Assembly: GCA_964346175.1 (NCBI GenBank)
Contig: CAYFTG010000013.1
Coordinates: forward strand, 1-44,363
Direction: 5' to 3'
DNA from: DTU032 sp964346175
GTDB lineage: Bacteria; Bacillota; Clostridia; Saccharofermentanales; DTU023
DNA: 44,363 nt
A model generated the notes under the pieces. It did no database searches. It worked only from the letters and a program-made list of their open reading frames with translations, and was not told the DNA's origin. Positions within the stretch are counted from its first letter, which is position 1. Each line of letters begins with the position of its first letter. Of this stretch, positions 7,704-16,146 are shown piece after piece. The translations under genes and the position numbers were made by a program.

Positions 7704-9146
7704 ATGCAAGAACAACCACAAGATCCATATTCTCAGAATCAAAACGATCCGTATTCACAAAATCAGCTTCAAGACCCTCAATTCCCGGTGAACCGATTTG
7801 GAGCCTACCCACCCCGCTTTCCACAGGAAGAGGGTGAAGAGGAGAAGAGAGCTCGCAAACGAGGTCTGCGTTGGAGGGTTTTTTTGGCGGTGTTTTTGAC
7901 CGCTACAATTACGTTTCTTCTGACAGCAGGAATTGCCTTCGCTCTTTATGGCGACGCTATTCGAGAGCTTGGCGGCAATCGCTTGGGTTTTCTCTATGAT
8001 GAGGCAGACGAAGATTCATACGTCTTGCGTTTTCCTGCCGAAGAAGGTGTAGAGGATGCCCTTGAGAAACTGAAAAATGTCTATGGTTTGATTTACGATA
8101 ACTATATTGATGAACATTCCCATGCAGAATTAATTGAAATCTTGACACAGGGACTCGTGGATAACATGGAAAGCCCCTACACCTATTATTTGAGTGCTGA
8201 AGATAACCAAGCGGCGCAAGACTCAATGAGTGGTGAGTATAGTGGTATCGGAGCCATCGTTATGATGGACGAAAGTGGCTTTTTTGTTGTCAACGACGTT
8301 GTCATGGATAGCCCTGCCGAGGAGGCGGGGGTCGCTATCGGGGACAGAATTGTAGCGATAGAAGGCGAATCAACTGCTGAGATCAATGATGTTTCGAAGC
8401 TGGCGAGCTTGATTCGTGGCGAAGATGGAACTGTAGTAAGCATAACCTTTTTCCGGCCTTCTCAAAACGAGGAAATAGTACAGGAGATCACTCGAAGAAA
8501 AATTACTAATGCTGCACTCAGCTACGAATTGCTGGAAGAAGGCATTGGTTATATTCGCCTGACGGAGTTTTCAGCGCATGCTGCAGAGAATTTTGAAACC
8601 GCGGTCCTCGACTTGATGGATCAAGGAGCTCAACATTTGGTGATCGACTTGCGCAGCAACGGAGGTGGCTATGCCTATCAGTGCATTGATATGCTGGATG
8701 TCTTGCTGCCACCGCAAACGGTAGCTACTGTCGAGGGGCGTTCCGAAGGAAAGGATTACACGGAGGAGTGGAAAACTAAAAAACCGGCACAGGTACCGGA
8801 CGATATGACCTATGCTATTCTCCTTAATCGCTATTCCGCCAGTGCCAGTGAGCTTTTTGCAGGCGTCCTGCGAGACCTGGACAAGGCAACGCTTATTGGG
8901 GAGAGATCTTATGGTAAGGGCGTGGGCACTTTGACTTGGACCCTATCCGATGACTCCGCAGTTCAGATCAGCAATTTTGAATATTTCCTCCCTAAAGGGG
9001 AATCGATAAATGGCATCGGTCTTGTGCCGGATGAGGAAGTAGTCTTGGATGAAGAAGTCGCCTACAAATCTATTAATCAATTAAGCCTTGAAGAAGATAC
9101 TCAGCTAGCCAAGGCCATAGAAATTTTAGAAGAGCGTGTCAAATAA
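7704..9146 (+). CDS. membrane-anchored PDZ-S41 (CtpA-type) carboxyl-terminal processing protease
   Basis: A 480-residue serine protease of peptidase family S41. Residues 1-55 are a Gln/Pro-rich cytoplasmic tail, about 57-82 are one membrane helix, and a PDZ domain (about 178-252, GIGAIVMMDESGFFVVNDVV) and the S41 domain lie outside the cell. The catalytic serine is read as S380 in NRYSASASE and the general base as K405 in SYGKG, with the substrate-groove motif DLRSNGGG at 315-322. In Bacillus CtpB a Gln four residues after the Lys completes the site; here that position is Thr 409. The ATG has GAGGT before it. It ends the ftsEX-M23 cluster, a common arrangement in Clostridia, and may process wall or division proteins; the substrate is unknown. 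Confidence 0.92.
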   Translation: MQEQPQDPYSQNQNDPYSQNQLQDPQFPVNRFGAYPPRFPQEEGEEEKRARKRGLRWRVFLAVFLTATITFLLTAGIAFALYGDAIRELGGNRLGFLYDEADEDSYVLRFPAEEGVEDALEKLKNVYGLIYDNYIDEHSHAELIEILTQGLVDNMESPYTYYLSAEDNQAAQDSMSGEYSGIGAIVMMDESGFFVVNDVVMDSPAEEAGVAIGDRIVAIEGESTAEINDVSKLASLIRGEDGTVVSITFFRPSQNEEIVQEITRRKITNAALSYELLEEGIGYIRLTEFSAHAAENFETAVLDLMDQGAQHLVIDLRSNGGGYAYQCIDMLDVLLPPQTVATVEGRSEGKDYTEEWKTKKPAQVPDDMTYAILLNRYSASASELFAGVLRDLDKATLIGERSYGKGVGTLTWTLSDDSAVQISNFEYFLPKGESINGIGLVPDEEVVLDEEVAYKSINQLSLEEDTQLAKAIEILEERVK

Positions 9147-9207
9147 GAGATACACTAGAAAGGCTTGATGCCTAAAAAGCAAAATGCACAGAGGAGGATG
9201 AATTAGC

Positions 9208-10518
9208 ATGTTTGATCACAGAATAATGGGGGGACAGGTCTATCAAGAGGGGGAATTTACGAAGACTAATGTCTATATAAATGGCGAGAAGATTGCTTTA
9301 ATCTCTCCTAAAGAGTTCCCCGCTAAGCTGAGCACAGATGCAAATGGCCTCTTGGTGGCTCCCGGCATGATCGATTCCCATGTTCATCTTTCGCTCACCG
9401 GAACTGGGGGAAATCTCTCCTGTGACGATTATCGCAGCGGTAGTATTGCTGCAGCTTACGGTGGTGTAACTACCTTTATTGATTTTCTGGGTGAAGCCTC
9501 GACGGTCAAAGAAATGAAAGATTTTGCTCGCGCTAAGAGTGAAATTGCTCAGGAAGCTTTGATCGACTACGCCTGGCATGCTTCAGCAAAAGATCTGAAA
9601 GACAGTGCTAACGAGATGGCGGATCAGGCGGTGGCTCAAGGCACTCCTTCCATTAAACTTTATACGACATACAAACCTTCAGGCATCTATTCTTCTCCTG
9701 AAACTGTGGAAGCTATGATCAAACGCTCAGCGCAAGGCGATGTGCGAATCATAATTCATGCAGAAGACGATGAGCTGATTAATCATGAGAATAAAGATGC
9801 ACGCAGACTACCGCTGAATCGCCCGCCTGAATGCGAGATCGAAGAAGTGCGCAAGATCGCTGAGTGGACGAGACAGCATCAGGGCAACTCTTATATTGTT
9901 CATGTTAACTGTGGTGAGACCATAGAGATGCTTAAGCAGGAATATGGGGATATTTTACAGAAGAACATTTACCTTGAAAGCGCTCCGCAGTATTTTGTTT
10001 TTGATGAATCTGTTTATGACTCTGACGATTTTTATCGTTATACAATTACTCCTCCTTTGCGCTCCGTGGAGCAAAGAGAATCATTGCGGGAGAATTGGCG
10101 CGAGATTAGTGTGTTTGCCACTGATCATTGCCCTTTCACATTAGAAGCCAAAAAGAATGCCCAGGGAAATCTTGCACTTATGCCGATGGGCATGGGCGGA
10201 ATGGAATACCTCTTTCCGCTGATGCACTCCTTCTATGGTAACGAAGTCATTGAGCAATTGACTGTTAAGCCGGCGAAATTATTCGGTCTCTACCCGCAAA
10301 AGGGCGTGCTCGCTCCGGGTAGTGATGCTGACTTGATTCTCTACCGTGAAGGAAAGAGGCACATTGACGAGATCCACTCGGCAGCCGACGACAGTCCTTA
10401 TTTAGGACTTGAGGTCAATTCCAAAATTATTTCAACAATGAGTCGTGGCCGTTGGGTGATTTGGGACGGAGAGTTGAGAGAAGGTACCAAGGGCAAGTTC
10501 GTTTTCAGAACGCTCTAA
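9208..10518 (+). CDS. D-hydantoinase / dihydropyrimidinase family amidohydrolase
   Basis: A 436-residue metal-dependent cyclic-amide hydrolase of the amidohydrolase superfamily. The expected binuclear metal ligands are all visible: H58 and H60 in DSHVH, the lysine to be carbamylated K150 in SIKLYTTYK, H184 in IIIHAED, H232 in IVHVN and D306 in FATDHCP. Dihydropyrimidinases open dihydrouracil or dihydrothymine, and hydantoinases open 5-substituted hydantoins; the sequence does not say which. Dihydroorotase is less likely from the overall motif set. A strong GAGGAGG lies ahead of the ATG. It follows the S41 gene by 61 nt but has no obvious functional link to it, and no other pyrimidine-catabolic gene is in the window. 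Confidence 0.85.
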   Translation: MFDHRIMGGQVYQEGEFTKTNVYINGEKIALISPKEFPAKLSTDANGLLVAPGMIDSHVHLSLTGTGGNLSCDDYRSGSIAAAYGGVTTFIDFLGEASTVKEMKDFARAKSEIAQEALIDYAWHASAKDLKDSANEMADQAVAQGTPSIKLYTTYKPSGIYSSPETVEAMIKRSAQGDVRIIIHAEDDELINHENKDARRLPLNRPPECEIEEVRKIAEWTRQHQGNSYIVHVNCGETIEMLKQEYGDILQKNIYLESAPQYFVFDESVYDSDDFYRYTITPPLRSVEQRESLRENWREISVFATDHCPFTLEAKKNAQGNLALMPMGMGGMEYLFPLMHSFYGNEVIEQLTVKPAKLFGLYPQKGVLAPGSDADLILYREGKRHIDEIHSAADDSPYLGLEVNSKIISTMSRGRWVIWDGELREGTKGKFVFRTL

Positions 10519-10546
10519 GGGCAGGAGAGAGTCTAAAGAAGATCGA

Positions 10547-12568
10547 TTATTTCATCAGATCTTCAAAGACTTCCATTAACTGTAGGTAGAGCAGTTCTTC
10601 AATTTCAAGAGTTTCAAGAACCTCAGCATAAAGATGGAAGATTTCACCCGAGTCGACTTGGGTGAAATCTTTTTCTAGAGAAGATTTTTCTTCTTCATGT
10701 CGTGAGAGATTGCCTTCCACTTCCCGCAGAACTGTATTAACGTCGGCAACCATGCGGCGGCGTTCGCTCCTGTTTTGCGGATAGAACTGCAATTCAGCTA
10801 AGAGGGGATATAGCTCTAGGGCTTTTTTATCCCATTCCGGCATTTTTACAACAGCATCGAGCGAGGTTTCCGAGAGCTTGGAGCTGTCATGATCATTATC
10901 GCTCCGGAGAGATAGCGAGCTTCTTTGCTGCTCTGCCTGGCGCTCTGCGGTTCTGTAACTATCGAAATCAGGGAAGGTCTCGAGTCCGCCTCCGAGCATA
11001 GCCCAGACCTCATCAGCAACACGAGACACAAAATAACGGTCATGTGAGACCGCCAGGATTGTGCCTGAAAACTCATTCAAGGCGTCCTCCAGAAGTTCGC
11101 GTGAGAAAATATCGAGGTGGTTGGTTGGCTCGTCCATGAACAATACATCAGGATGGTCTTGGAGCAGAGCGCAGAGAAAAAGTCGCGACCTTTCTCCACC
11201 GGAGAGGCTGCCGGTCCTTTGGAAGACCGCATCGCCGGTGAAACCAAAACGTGCCAGCTCGCTACGTGCCTGATTTTCATTGAGCCGAGGCTGTAAGTAG
11301 AGCATTTGCTCGAGAACGTTGAGGTCATAATTCTCAAAATTAGCTTCTTGGCCCAGGAAGGCAAAGACTAAATTAGAAGCTGTTTTGACGCTTCCTAGCG
11401 TTTGGGGGAGTTCTCCCATCAGCGTCTTCAAAAGACTTGTCTTGCCACAGCCGTTTTTTCCCACCAGGACAATGTGTTGACCTCTGAGCAGCTTGAACGA
11501 AAGGTCTGCAAAAAGAGGCTCAGGCTCTCCGTCAAACTGCAGCGTGATATCTGTGGCCTCGAGTGCCACTTGATCTCTTCGTAAGCGCACAGAATCAGGT
11601 TGTCTAAGACTTCTGAAACTCATGCGTTTATGTGCAGCCCTGTTTTGTTGATGTAGAGCTGACAGCTCTTCGCTAATGCGCAGTTCTTTCTTCTCGCTGC
11701 TGTGATATTGAGCAATTTTACGATGCGAAAGCATTGTCTGAGTGATCTCTTCTTGGCGCTGCAGTCTTTTCTCTGCTTTATCAATGCGACGTGCCAGAGT
11801 TTTCTCCTCTAGTGCTTTGAGCTCGAGAAAATTGCTGTAATTGCCTGAATAAATTCTTATCTTCCCCGCGTTGAGCTCGGCGGTCTTGGTCGCAACATTA
11901 TTAATAAAAGCGCGATCATGCGAAACGAAGAGCACGGCGGAAGACTGTTTAGTCAAATAATCCTCTAGCCAGTCGATCGCGTTTTGATCCAGGTGATTGG
12001 TAGGTTCGTCCAACAACAAGAGGTCAGGAGAGCGCAGTAAGAGTCTAGCCAGGGCAACACGCATACGCTCTCCGCCTGAGAGCTGCTCCAAGGGGCGTCG
12101 GATGCTAGCTTCGTCCAGTGAAAAGGCGTTCAGTGTAGCCGTCAGTCGCTGGCGAAAACTGAAACCACCTATGGCTTCGTGGCGGTCTTGGGCCTTCGCG
12201 TATTTATTCATGAGAACTGCCAGCTCTTCGTCATCAGTGGCATCTTCGAGCAGGCTTTGCAGCTCCGCGAGTTCTGCTTCAACGGCTGTAAGCTCCGGAT
12301 CTTCTAAAGCAAAATCACTGTTGCTGCTCAGATGTTCTAATTGTTGTTCCAGATAACCCAGCACCGTGCCGCGGGCGAGTTGGATCGTGCCGGACTCCGG
12401 ATCCGGAGTCTCCGAACCGGAAATCAGTCGCAGCAGAGTAGTTTTCCCGGCACCATTGTCTCCGATTAGAGCGATGCGGTCTCCGGGCATGATGTCGAGA
12501 GCAACGGCGTCAAGTACCTTTACTCTTGCATATGTCTTTGATATATTATTAACGCTTAGTAAACTCAT
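10547..12568 (-). CDS. ABC-F family ATPase (ribosome-associated, two ABC domains)
   Basis: A soluble protein with two ABC ATPase domains and no membrane helix, the hallmark of ABC-F proteins, which bind the ribosomal E site. The first domain has GDNGAGKTT, LSGGERMRVALA and LLLLDEPTNHLD; the second has GKNGCGKTS, LSGGERSRLFL and VLFMDEPTNHLD. The linker between them is the charged helical hairpin (about 80 residues) that reaches toward the peptidyl-transferase centre. A coiled-coil-like tail fills the last 90 residues. Roles in the family range from translation-factor duty to antibiotic resistance, and I cannot assign one. The start is uncertain: ATG 12568 gives the family-typical N-terminus; ATG 12577, ATG 12592 and TTG 12607 are alternatives, none with a clear ribosome binding site. 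It is convergent with the hydantoinase and divergent from the ribosomal operon. Confidence 0.88.
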   Translation of the reverse strand: MSLLSVNNISKTYARVKVLDAVALDIMPGDRIALIGDNGAGKTTLLRLISGSETPDPESGTIQLARGTVLGYLEQQLEHLSSNSDFALEDPELTAVEAELAELQSLLEDATDDEELAVLMNKYAKAQDRHEAIGGFSFRQRLTATLNAFSLDEASIRRPLEQLSGGERMRVALARLLLRSPDLLLLDEPTNHLDQNAIDWLEDYLTKQSSAVLFVSHDRAFINNVATKTAELNAGKIRIYSGNYSNFLELKALEEKTLARRIDKAEKRLQRQEEITQTMLSHRKIAQYHSSEKKELRISEELSALHQQNRAAHKRMSFRSLRQPDSVRLRRDQVALEATDITLQFDGEPEPLFADLSFKLLRGQHIVLVGKNGCGKTSLLKTLMGELPQTLGSVKTASNLVFAFLGQEANFENYDLNVLEQMLYLQPRLNENQARSELARFGFTGDAVFQRTGSLSGGERSRLFLCALLQDHPDVLFMDEPTNHLDIFSRELLEDALNEFSGTILAVSHDRYFVSRVADEVWAMLGGGLETFPDFDSYRTAERQAEQQRSSLSLRSDNDHDSSKLSETSLDAVVKMPEWDKKALELYPLLAELQFYPQNRSERRRMVADVNTVLREVEGNLSRHEEEKSSLEKDFTQVDSGEIFHLYAEVLETLEIEELLYLQLMEVFEDLMK

Positions 12569-12675
12569 AACGGTCATATTATGAACATACATCTCAGCTT
12601 TTGACAACGATTTATCAAAAACTGAACACTAAAGCGTAATATATTCAACTTTTTCTAATTCTTTTAGAAAATTGC

Positions 12676-12704
12676 TTGCATTCCGTTCTTTGATCCTTTA
12701 TACT
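12676..12704 (+). promoter_or_regulatory. main promoter of the S10 ribosomal operon
   Basis: TTGCAT (12676-12681), a 17-nt spacer and TATACT (12699-12704). Transcription would start near 12711, about 264 nt before rpsJ. An AT-rich stretch with an 8-bp inverted repeat (12651-12658 and 12664-12671) lies just upstream and could act as an UP element. Confidence 0.7.
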
Positions 12705-12710
12705 TCACCT

Positions 12711-12960
12711 TGTGCCTTTTTCATGGGCGTTTCTGTCTGTGTGTAAAAAAGGCTAGCAAGGAAGACGGAGATTGCTTTTCAGTTCGCTGCGGATTGGGAA
12801 GGTAACTTCGTTAGAGCAGTCCGACTGGATTCGGACGATAATCACGCGGCAGCTTAGCACCCAGCGTAAGCGCCACAGCACTTTGACTGGGTATTAAAAA
12901 CGAAAAAGCAAGACACACCCGAGTCGATAGTGATTATTGAAAAGTGATTTAAAACGTAGC
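12711..12960 (+). promoter_or_regulatory. structured 5' leader of the S10 operon
   Basis: About 260 nt of non-coding leader separate the promoter from rpsJ. I can draw an outer stem GCTGC (12786-12790) with GCAGC (12849-12853), then GATT (12792-12795) with AATC (12840-12843). These enclose two hairpins: GAAG-GTAA-CTTC (12798-12809, a GNRA-type loop) and a 6-bp stem 12819-12824/12831-12836. Further down ACCCAG (12859-12864) can pair with CTGGGT (12887-12892). A competing stem GCTTA (12852-12856) with TAAGC (12867-12871) cannot form at the same time as the outer stem or the ACCCAG pairing. This suggests autogenous control of the operon, for example by an encoded protein such as L4, but the ligand is inference. 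Confidence 0.5.
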
Positions 12961-12974
12961 CATAGGAGGAAACA

Positions 12975-13286
12975 ATGGCAGTTAAACAGACAATTAGAAT
13001 TCGACTAAAAGCTTTCGACCATCGCATTCTTGATGAGAGTGCCGAGCGTATTGTTGAAACAGCCAAGAACAGTGGAGCAAGTGTGTCGGGTCCGATACCT
13101 TTGCCGACAGAGAAAGATATCATTACCGTACTGCGCTCGCCGCACGTTGACAAAGATTCACGTGAGCAGTTCGAGGTTCGTACGCACAAGCGTCTGATAG
13201 ATATTCTCTCGCCTACTCAGCGGACTATTGAATCTCTGATGAGACTAGAGATGCCCGCCGGCGTAAACATAGAGATCAAGCTATAA
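12975..13286 (+). CDS. rpsJ: 30S ribosomal protein S10
   Basis: First gene of the S10 operon, 103 residues, normal length. S10 sits in the 30S head and, as NusE, also takes part in transcription antitermination. The family signature RTHKRLIDILSPTQRTIESL is clear. AGGAGG precedes the ATG. The str operon genes (rpsL, rpsG, fusA, tuf) that precede rpsJ in many bacteria are not upstream here; an ABC-F gene diverges instead. Confidence 0.98.
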   Translation: MAVKQTIRIRLKAFDHRILDESAERIVETAKNSGASVSGPIPLPTEKDIITVLRSPHVDKDSREQFEVRTHKRLIDILSPTQRTIESLMRLEMPAGVNIEIKL

Positions 13287-13343
13287 AATAATTGGTCAAT
13301 GTTCACCGTAGTAGTGAACCAATAACCAGGAGGTAATAGAAAG

Positions 13344-13973
13344 ATGGCAAAATTCATGCTAGGCCGAAAAGCTGGTATGACGCAGATTTTTGACGAAGAG
13401 GGGATTTCCATTCCTGTAACAGTCATTTCCTGTGGACCGCTAAAGGTTATACAGAACAAAAGCGAAGAGAAAGACGGCTATATCGCAACACGTGTTGGCT
13501 ACGAAGAGCATAAGAAGGCCACGCGTCCTCACAGCGGTCAATTTACAAAAGTTGAAGTTGCTCCGATGCGCCATATCCGTGAATTTACAGCAGATGACGG
13601 CGAAGTATTTGAAGCAGGACAAGAACTGACTGTCGCCGATATGTTTGCTGAAGGTGACTTTGTAGATATTTCAGGTATTTCCAAAGGTAAAGGCTTTCAA
13701 GGCTCAATAAAACGCCACGGCGTATCCCGTGGTCCGATGTCACACGGTTCAAGATACCATCGTGGTTCCGGTTCCATGGGATCATCAGCGACTCCGGGCA
13801 AAGTCTTCAAAGGTAAGAGACTTCCCGGCCAGATGGGAAATAAACGTGTAACAGTACAGAACCTTAAAGTAGTACAGGTCGACGGTGAACGTCACATCCT
13901 CGTAGTACGCGGTTCAGTGCCCGGTCCCAAGCGCGGTCTGCTGGAAATCAAGACTAGCGTTAAGGGAAAGTAG
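13344..13973 (+). CDS. rplC: 50S ribosomal protein L3
   Basis: Binds 23S rRNA close to the peptidyl-transferase centre and starts 50S assembly. It is 209 residues, starting MLGRKAGMTQIFDE-like after MAKF, with the conserved internal loop GPMSHGSRYHRGSGSMG that reaches into the catalytic centre. CAGGAGG lies ahead of the ATG. The 57-nt gap from rpsJ contains a short repeat (TTGGTCAATGTTCACC / GTGAACCAATAACC) that could pair as a small hairpin. Confidence 0.98.
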   Translation: MAKFMLGRKAGMTQIFDEEGISIPVTVISCGPLKVIQNKSEEKDGYIATRVGYEEHKKATRPHSGQFTKVEVAPMRHIREFTADDGEVFEAGQELTVADMFAEGDFVDISGISKGKGFQGSIKRHGVSRGPMSHGSRYHRGSGSMGSSATPGKVFKGKRLPGQMGNKRVTVQNLKVVQVDGERHILVVRGSVPGPKRGLLEIKTSVKGK

Positions 13974-13990
13974 GACGGAGGAACTGATAA

Positions 13991-14614
13991 ATGCAAGTTG
14001 ATGTATTAAATATTAAAGGCGAAGTTGTAGATACTCTGGATTTGGCAGATAGCGTATTCTCAATTGAACCAAACCGCGATGCCATATATCGCGTGATGCT
14101 TGCTCAGCAAGCAAATCGCAGGCAGGGCACCAGTAAAACAAAGGGTCGCTCAGAAGTTCGCGGTGGCGGTAGGAAGCCTTATCGTCAGAAGGGGACAGGT
14201 CGTGCTCGTCACGGTTCAAACCGTTCTCCGATCTTTGTTGGTGGCGGAGTAACTTTTGGTCCTACACCGAGATCTTTCAGAACACGTCTGCCCAAGAAAG
14301 TCAGACGTTTGGCAATGCGCTCACTTTTGTCCGATAAGGTAGCCAATCAGAAGCTGCTTGTACTGGATTCACTGGACATGGAAACGCATAAGACTCGCGA
14401 AATGACTGACATTTTGAAGAATGTGGGTGTTACATCATCCGCTCTGATTATTACAAGCGGCAGCAATGTGGAAGTAGTGCGTTCCGCACGCAACATTCCT
14501 CACGTTCAAACTGCTGCAGTTAATGCCTTTTCAGTGCTGGATCTGTTGAAGTCAGATTTGCTCATCGTAACACGCGAAGCTCTTAGCACAATCGAGGAGG
14601 TATACGCATCATGA
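13991..14614 (+). CDS. rplD: 50S ribosomal protein L4
   Basis: L4 lines the peptide exit tunnel and in many bacteria also represses its own operon by binding the S10 leader, which makes it the first candidate ligand for the structured leader here. It is 207 residues, with the tunnel-loop signature GRSEVRGGGRKPYRQKGTGR about residues 52-71. GGACGGAGG precedes the start. Its stop overlaps the rplW start by 4 nt (ATGA), so the two are translationally coupled. Confidence 0.98.
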   Translation: MQVDVLNIKGEVVDTLDLADSVFSIEPNRDAIYRVMLAQQANRRQGTSKTKGRSEVRGGGRKPYRQKGTGRARHGSNRSPIFVGGGVTFGPTPRSFRTRLPKKVRRLAMRSLLSDKVANQKLLVLDSLDMETHKTREMTDILKNVGVTSSALIITSGSNVEVVRSARNIPHVQTAAVNAFSVLDLLKSDLLIVTREALSTIEEVYAS

Positions 14615-14967
14615 GGAATCCACACGATATTATTATCCGACCTATCATTACTGAACAAAGCATGATGGACGCTGCTTACGGCAAATATACTTTTGAAGTT
14701 GACCGCCGTTCCACTAAGACTGAAATAAGACAAGCAATTGAAGCGCTTTTTGAAGTTAAGGTTACAGGAGTCAATACCATTAATTTACTTGGTAAACAAC
14801 GTCGTATCGGCTCCGGCCGCAAGGGTATGACTGCATCCAGCAAAAAAGCTATTGTCACGATAGATACCGATCCCGTTGCAGAGTCCTATCAGATGCCGGG
14901 TGGCAAAACAGGTACTAAGTCGAAAAAATACAAGACTTCGATTGAAGAATTCGGGTTCGGCCAATAA
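14611..14967 (+). CDS. rplW: 50S ribosomal protein L23
   Basis: Sits at the exit of the peptide tunnel and docks trigger factor and the signal recognition particle. The 118 residues are somewhat longer than the usual 95-100; the extra part is a basic C-terminal tail with KTGTKSKKYKTS. The core PIITEQSM and EALFEVKVTGVNTIN match the family. The ribosome binding site GAGGAGG is inside the end of rplD. Confidence 0.97.
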   Translation: MRNPHDIIIRPIITEQSMMDAAYGKYTFEVDRRSTKTEIRQAIEALFEVKVTGVNTINLLGKQRRIGSGRKGMTASSKKAIVTIDTDPVAESYQMPGGKTGTKSKKYKTSIEEFGFGQ

Positions 14968-14996
14968 GCCGTTCACGCGTAAGAAGGAGAATTATA

Positions 14997-15830
14997 ATGG
15001 CAAAAAGTTATAGACCGACTTCGCCCGCGAGAAGGCAGATGACGAGAGTTGATTATTCTGCATTGACAGAAAAAGCAACTCCGGAAAAAAGTTTGCTTGA
15101 AACGCAGCAGAAGTCCAGCGGTCGCAACAACTATGGCAGAATCACAGTTCGTCATCGTGGGGGCGGAAATCGCAGAAAACTTAGAAGAATTGATTGGAAG
15201 CGTACCAAAGACAATATTCCGGCAAGAGTGAAAGCTATTGAATACGATCCTAACCGTACTGCATTTATCGCATTGCTTTACTACGTTGACGGTGAGAAGT
15301 CATACATTTTGGCCCCTCACGGCCTCAAAGTCGGCGATACAGTCATGTCCGGTGAAGAAGTAGATATTTCAGTCGGAAATTCACTTCCTTTGAGCTCGAT
15401 TCCGGTCGGTACACAAATTCATAATATTGAAATGCATCCCGGCAAGGGCGGACAACTGGTTCGTTCAGCCGGCTCGTCAGCTCAGTTGCTCGCTAAAGAA
15501 GGTCGTTACGCCACTTTGCGTATGCCTTCCACTGAGGTGCGCCTGGTGCTGCAAGATTGCCGCGCGACCATCGGCACCGTTAGCAATATTGAAAACAGTA
15601 TTGTAAATATCGGTAAAGCCGGACGTAAGCGTCACATGGGCAGAAGACCGCATGTACGTGGCTCAGCCATGAACCCTGTTGATCACCCGCATGGCGGTGG
15701 TGAAGGTAAGGCTCCCATTGGAATGCCGAGCCCTGTCACACCCTGGGGTAAGCCAACACGCGGTTATAAGACACGTAATCGTAACAAAAAATCTAATCAA
15801 ATGATCGTCAGAAGAAGACGCAAGAAATAG
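14997..15830 (+). CDS. rplB: 50S ribosomal protein L2
   Basis: Large primary 23S rRNA-binding protein needed for peptidyl transfer and subunit joining. The 277-residue length is standard. The signature VRGSAMNPVDHPHGGGEGKA, which holds the histidine near the catalytic centre, is intact. AGAAGGAG lies ahead of the ATG. Confidence 0.98.
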   Translation: MAKSYRPTSPARRQMTRVDYSALTEKATPEKSLLETQQKSSGRNNYGRITVRHRGGGNRRKLRRIDWKRTKDNIPARVKAIEYDPNRTAFIALLYYVDGEKSYILAPHGLKVGDTVMSGEEVDISVGNSLPLSSIPVGTQIHNIEMHPGKGGQLVRSAGSSAQLLAKEGRYATLRMPSTEVRLVLQDCRATIGTVSNIENSIVNIGKAGRKRHMGRRPHVRGSAMNPVDHPHGGGEGKAPIGMPSPVTPWGKPTRGYKTRNRNKKSNQMIVRRRRKK

Positions 15831-15840
15831 GAGGATAAGG

Positions 15841-16122
15841 ATGAGTCGTTCTACTAAAAAGGGCTTTTATGTTGAAGAAGCTCTGATGAAGCGAATAGAA
15901 GCAATGAACGAAAAGAATGAACATCGTGTTGTTAGAACATGGTCTAGAGCCTCCACGATCTTCCCTGAGATGGTTGGCCACACAATCGCTGTTCATGATG
16001 GCAGAAAGCATGTGCCGATTTATATCACAGAAGAAATGGTCGGCCACAAACTAGGTGAGTTCGCTCCCACGCGAACCTTCAGAGGACATGCCTCGTCCGA
16101 ACGACGAGCCACTGTTCGCTGA
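15841..16122 (+). CDS. rpsS: 30S ribosomal protein S19
   Basis: 30S head protein near the A-site finger contact. It is 93 residues, starting MSRSTKKGFYVEEALM, with the signature HKLGEFAPTRTFRGH near the end. AGGAGG lies 10 nt after the rplB stop. No unusual feature. Confidence 0.98.
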   Translation: MSRSTKKGFYVEEALMKRIEAMNEKNEHRVVRTWSRASTIFPEMVGHTIAVHDGRKHVPIYITEEMVGHKLGEFAPTRTFRGHASSERRATVR

Positions 16123-16146
16123 TCGCGGTGAGGAGGGAGAATATAT

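Noticed and set aside
10538..10564. Inverted repeat GAAGATC / GATCTTC between the hydantoinase and ABC-F genes
   Set aside because: 7 bp with a 13-nt loop, overlapping the ABC-F stop region, with no clear T-run on either strand; possible weak bidirectional terminator but not supported enough.
11997..12356. 119-residue plus-strand open frame inside the ABC-F gene
   Set aside because: Ser/Arg-rich antisense shadow of a well-supported gene.
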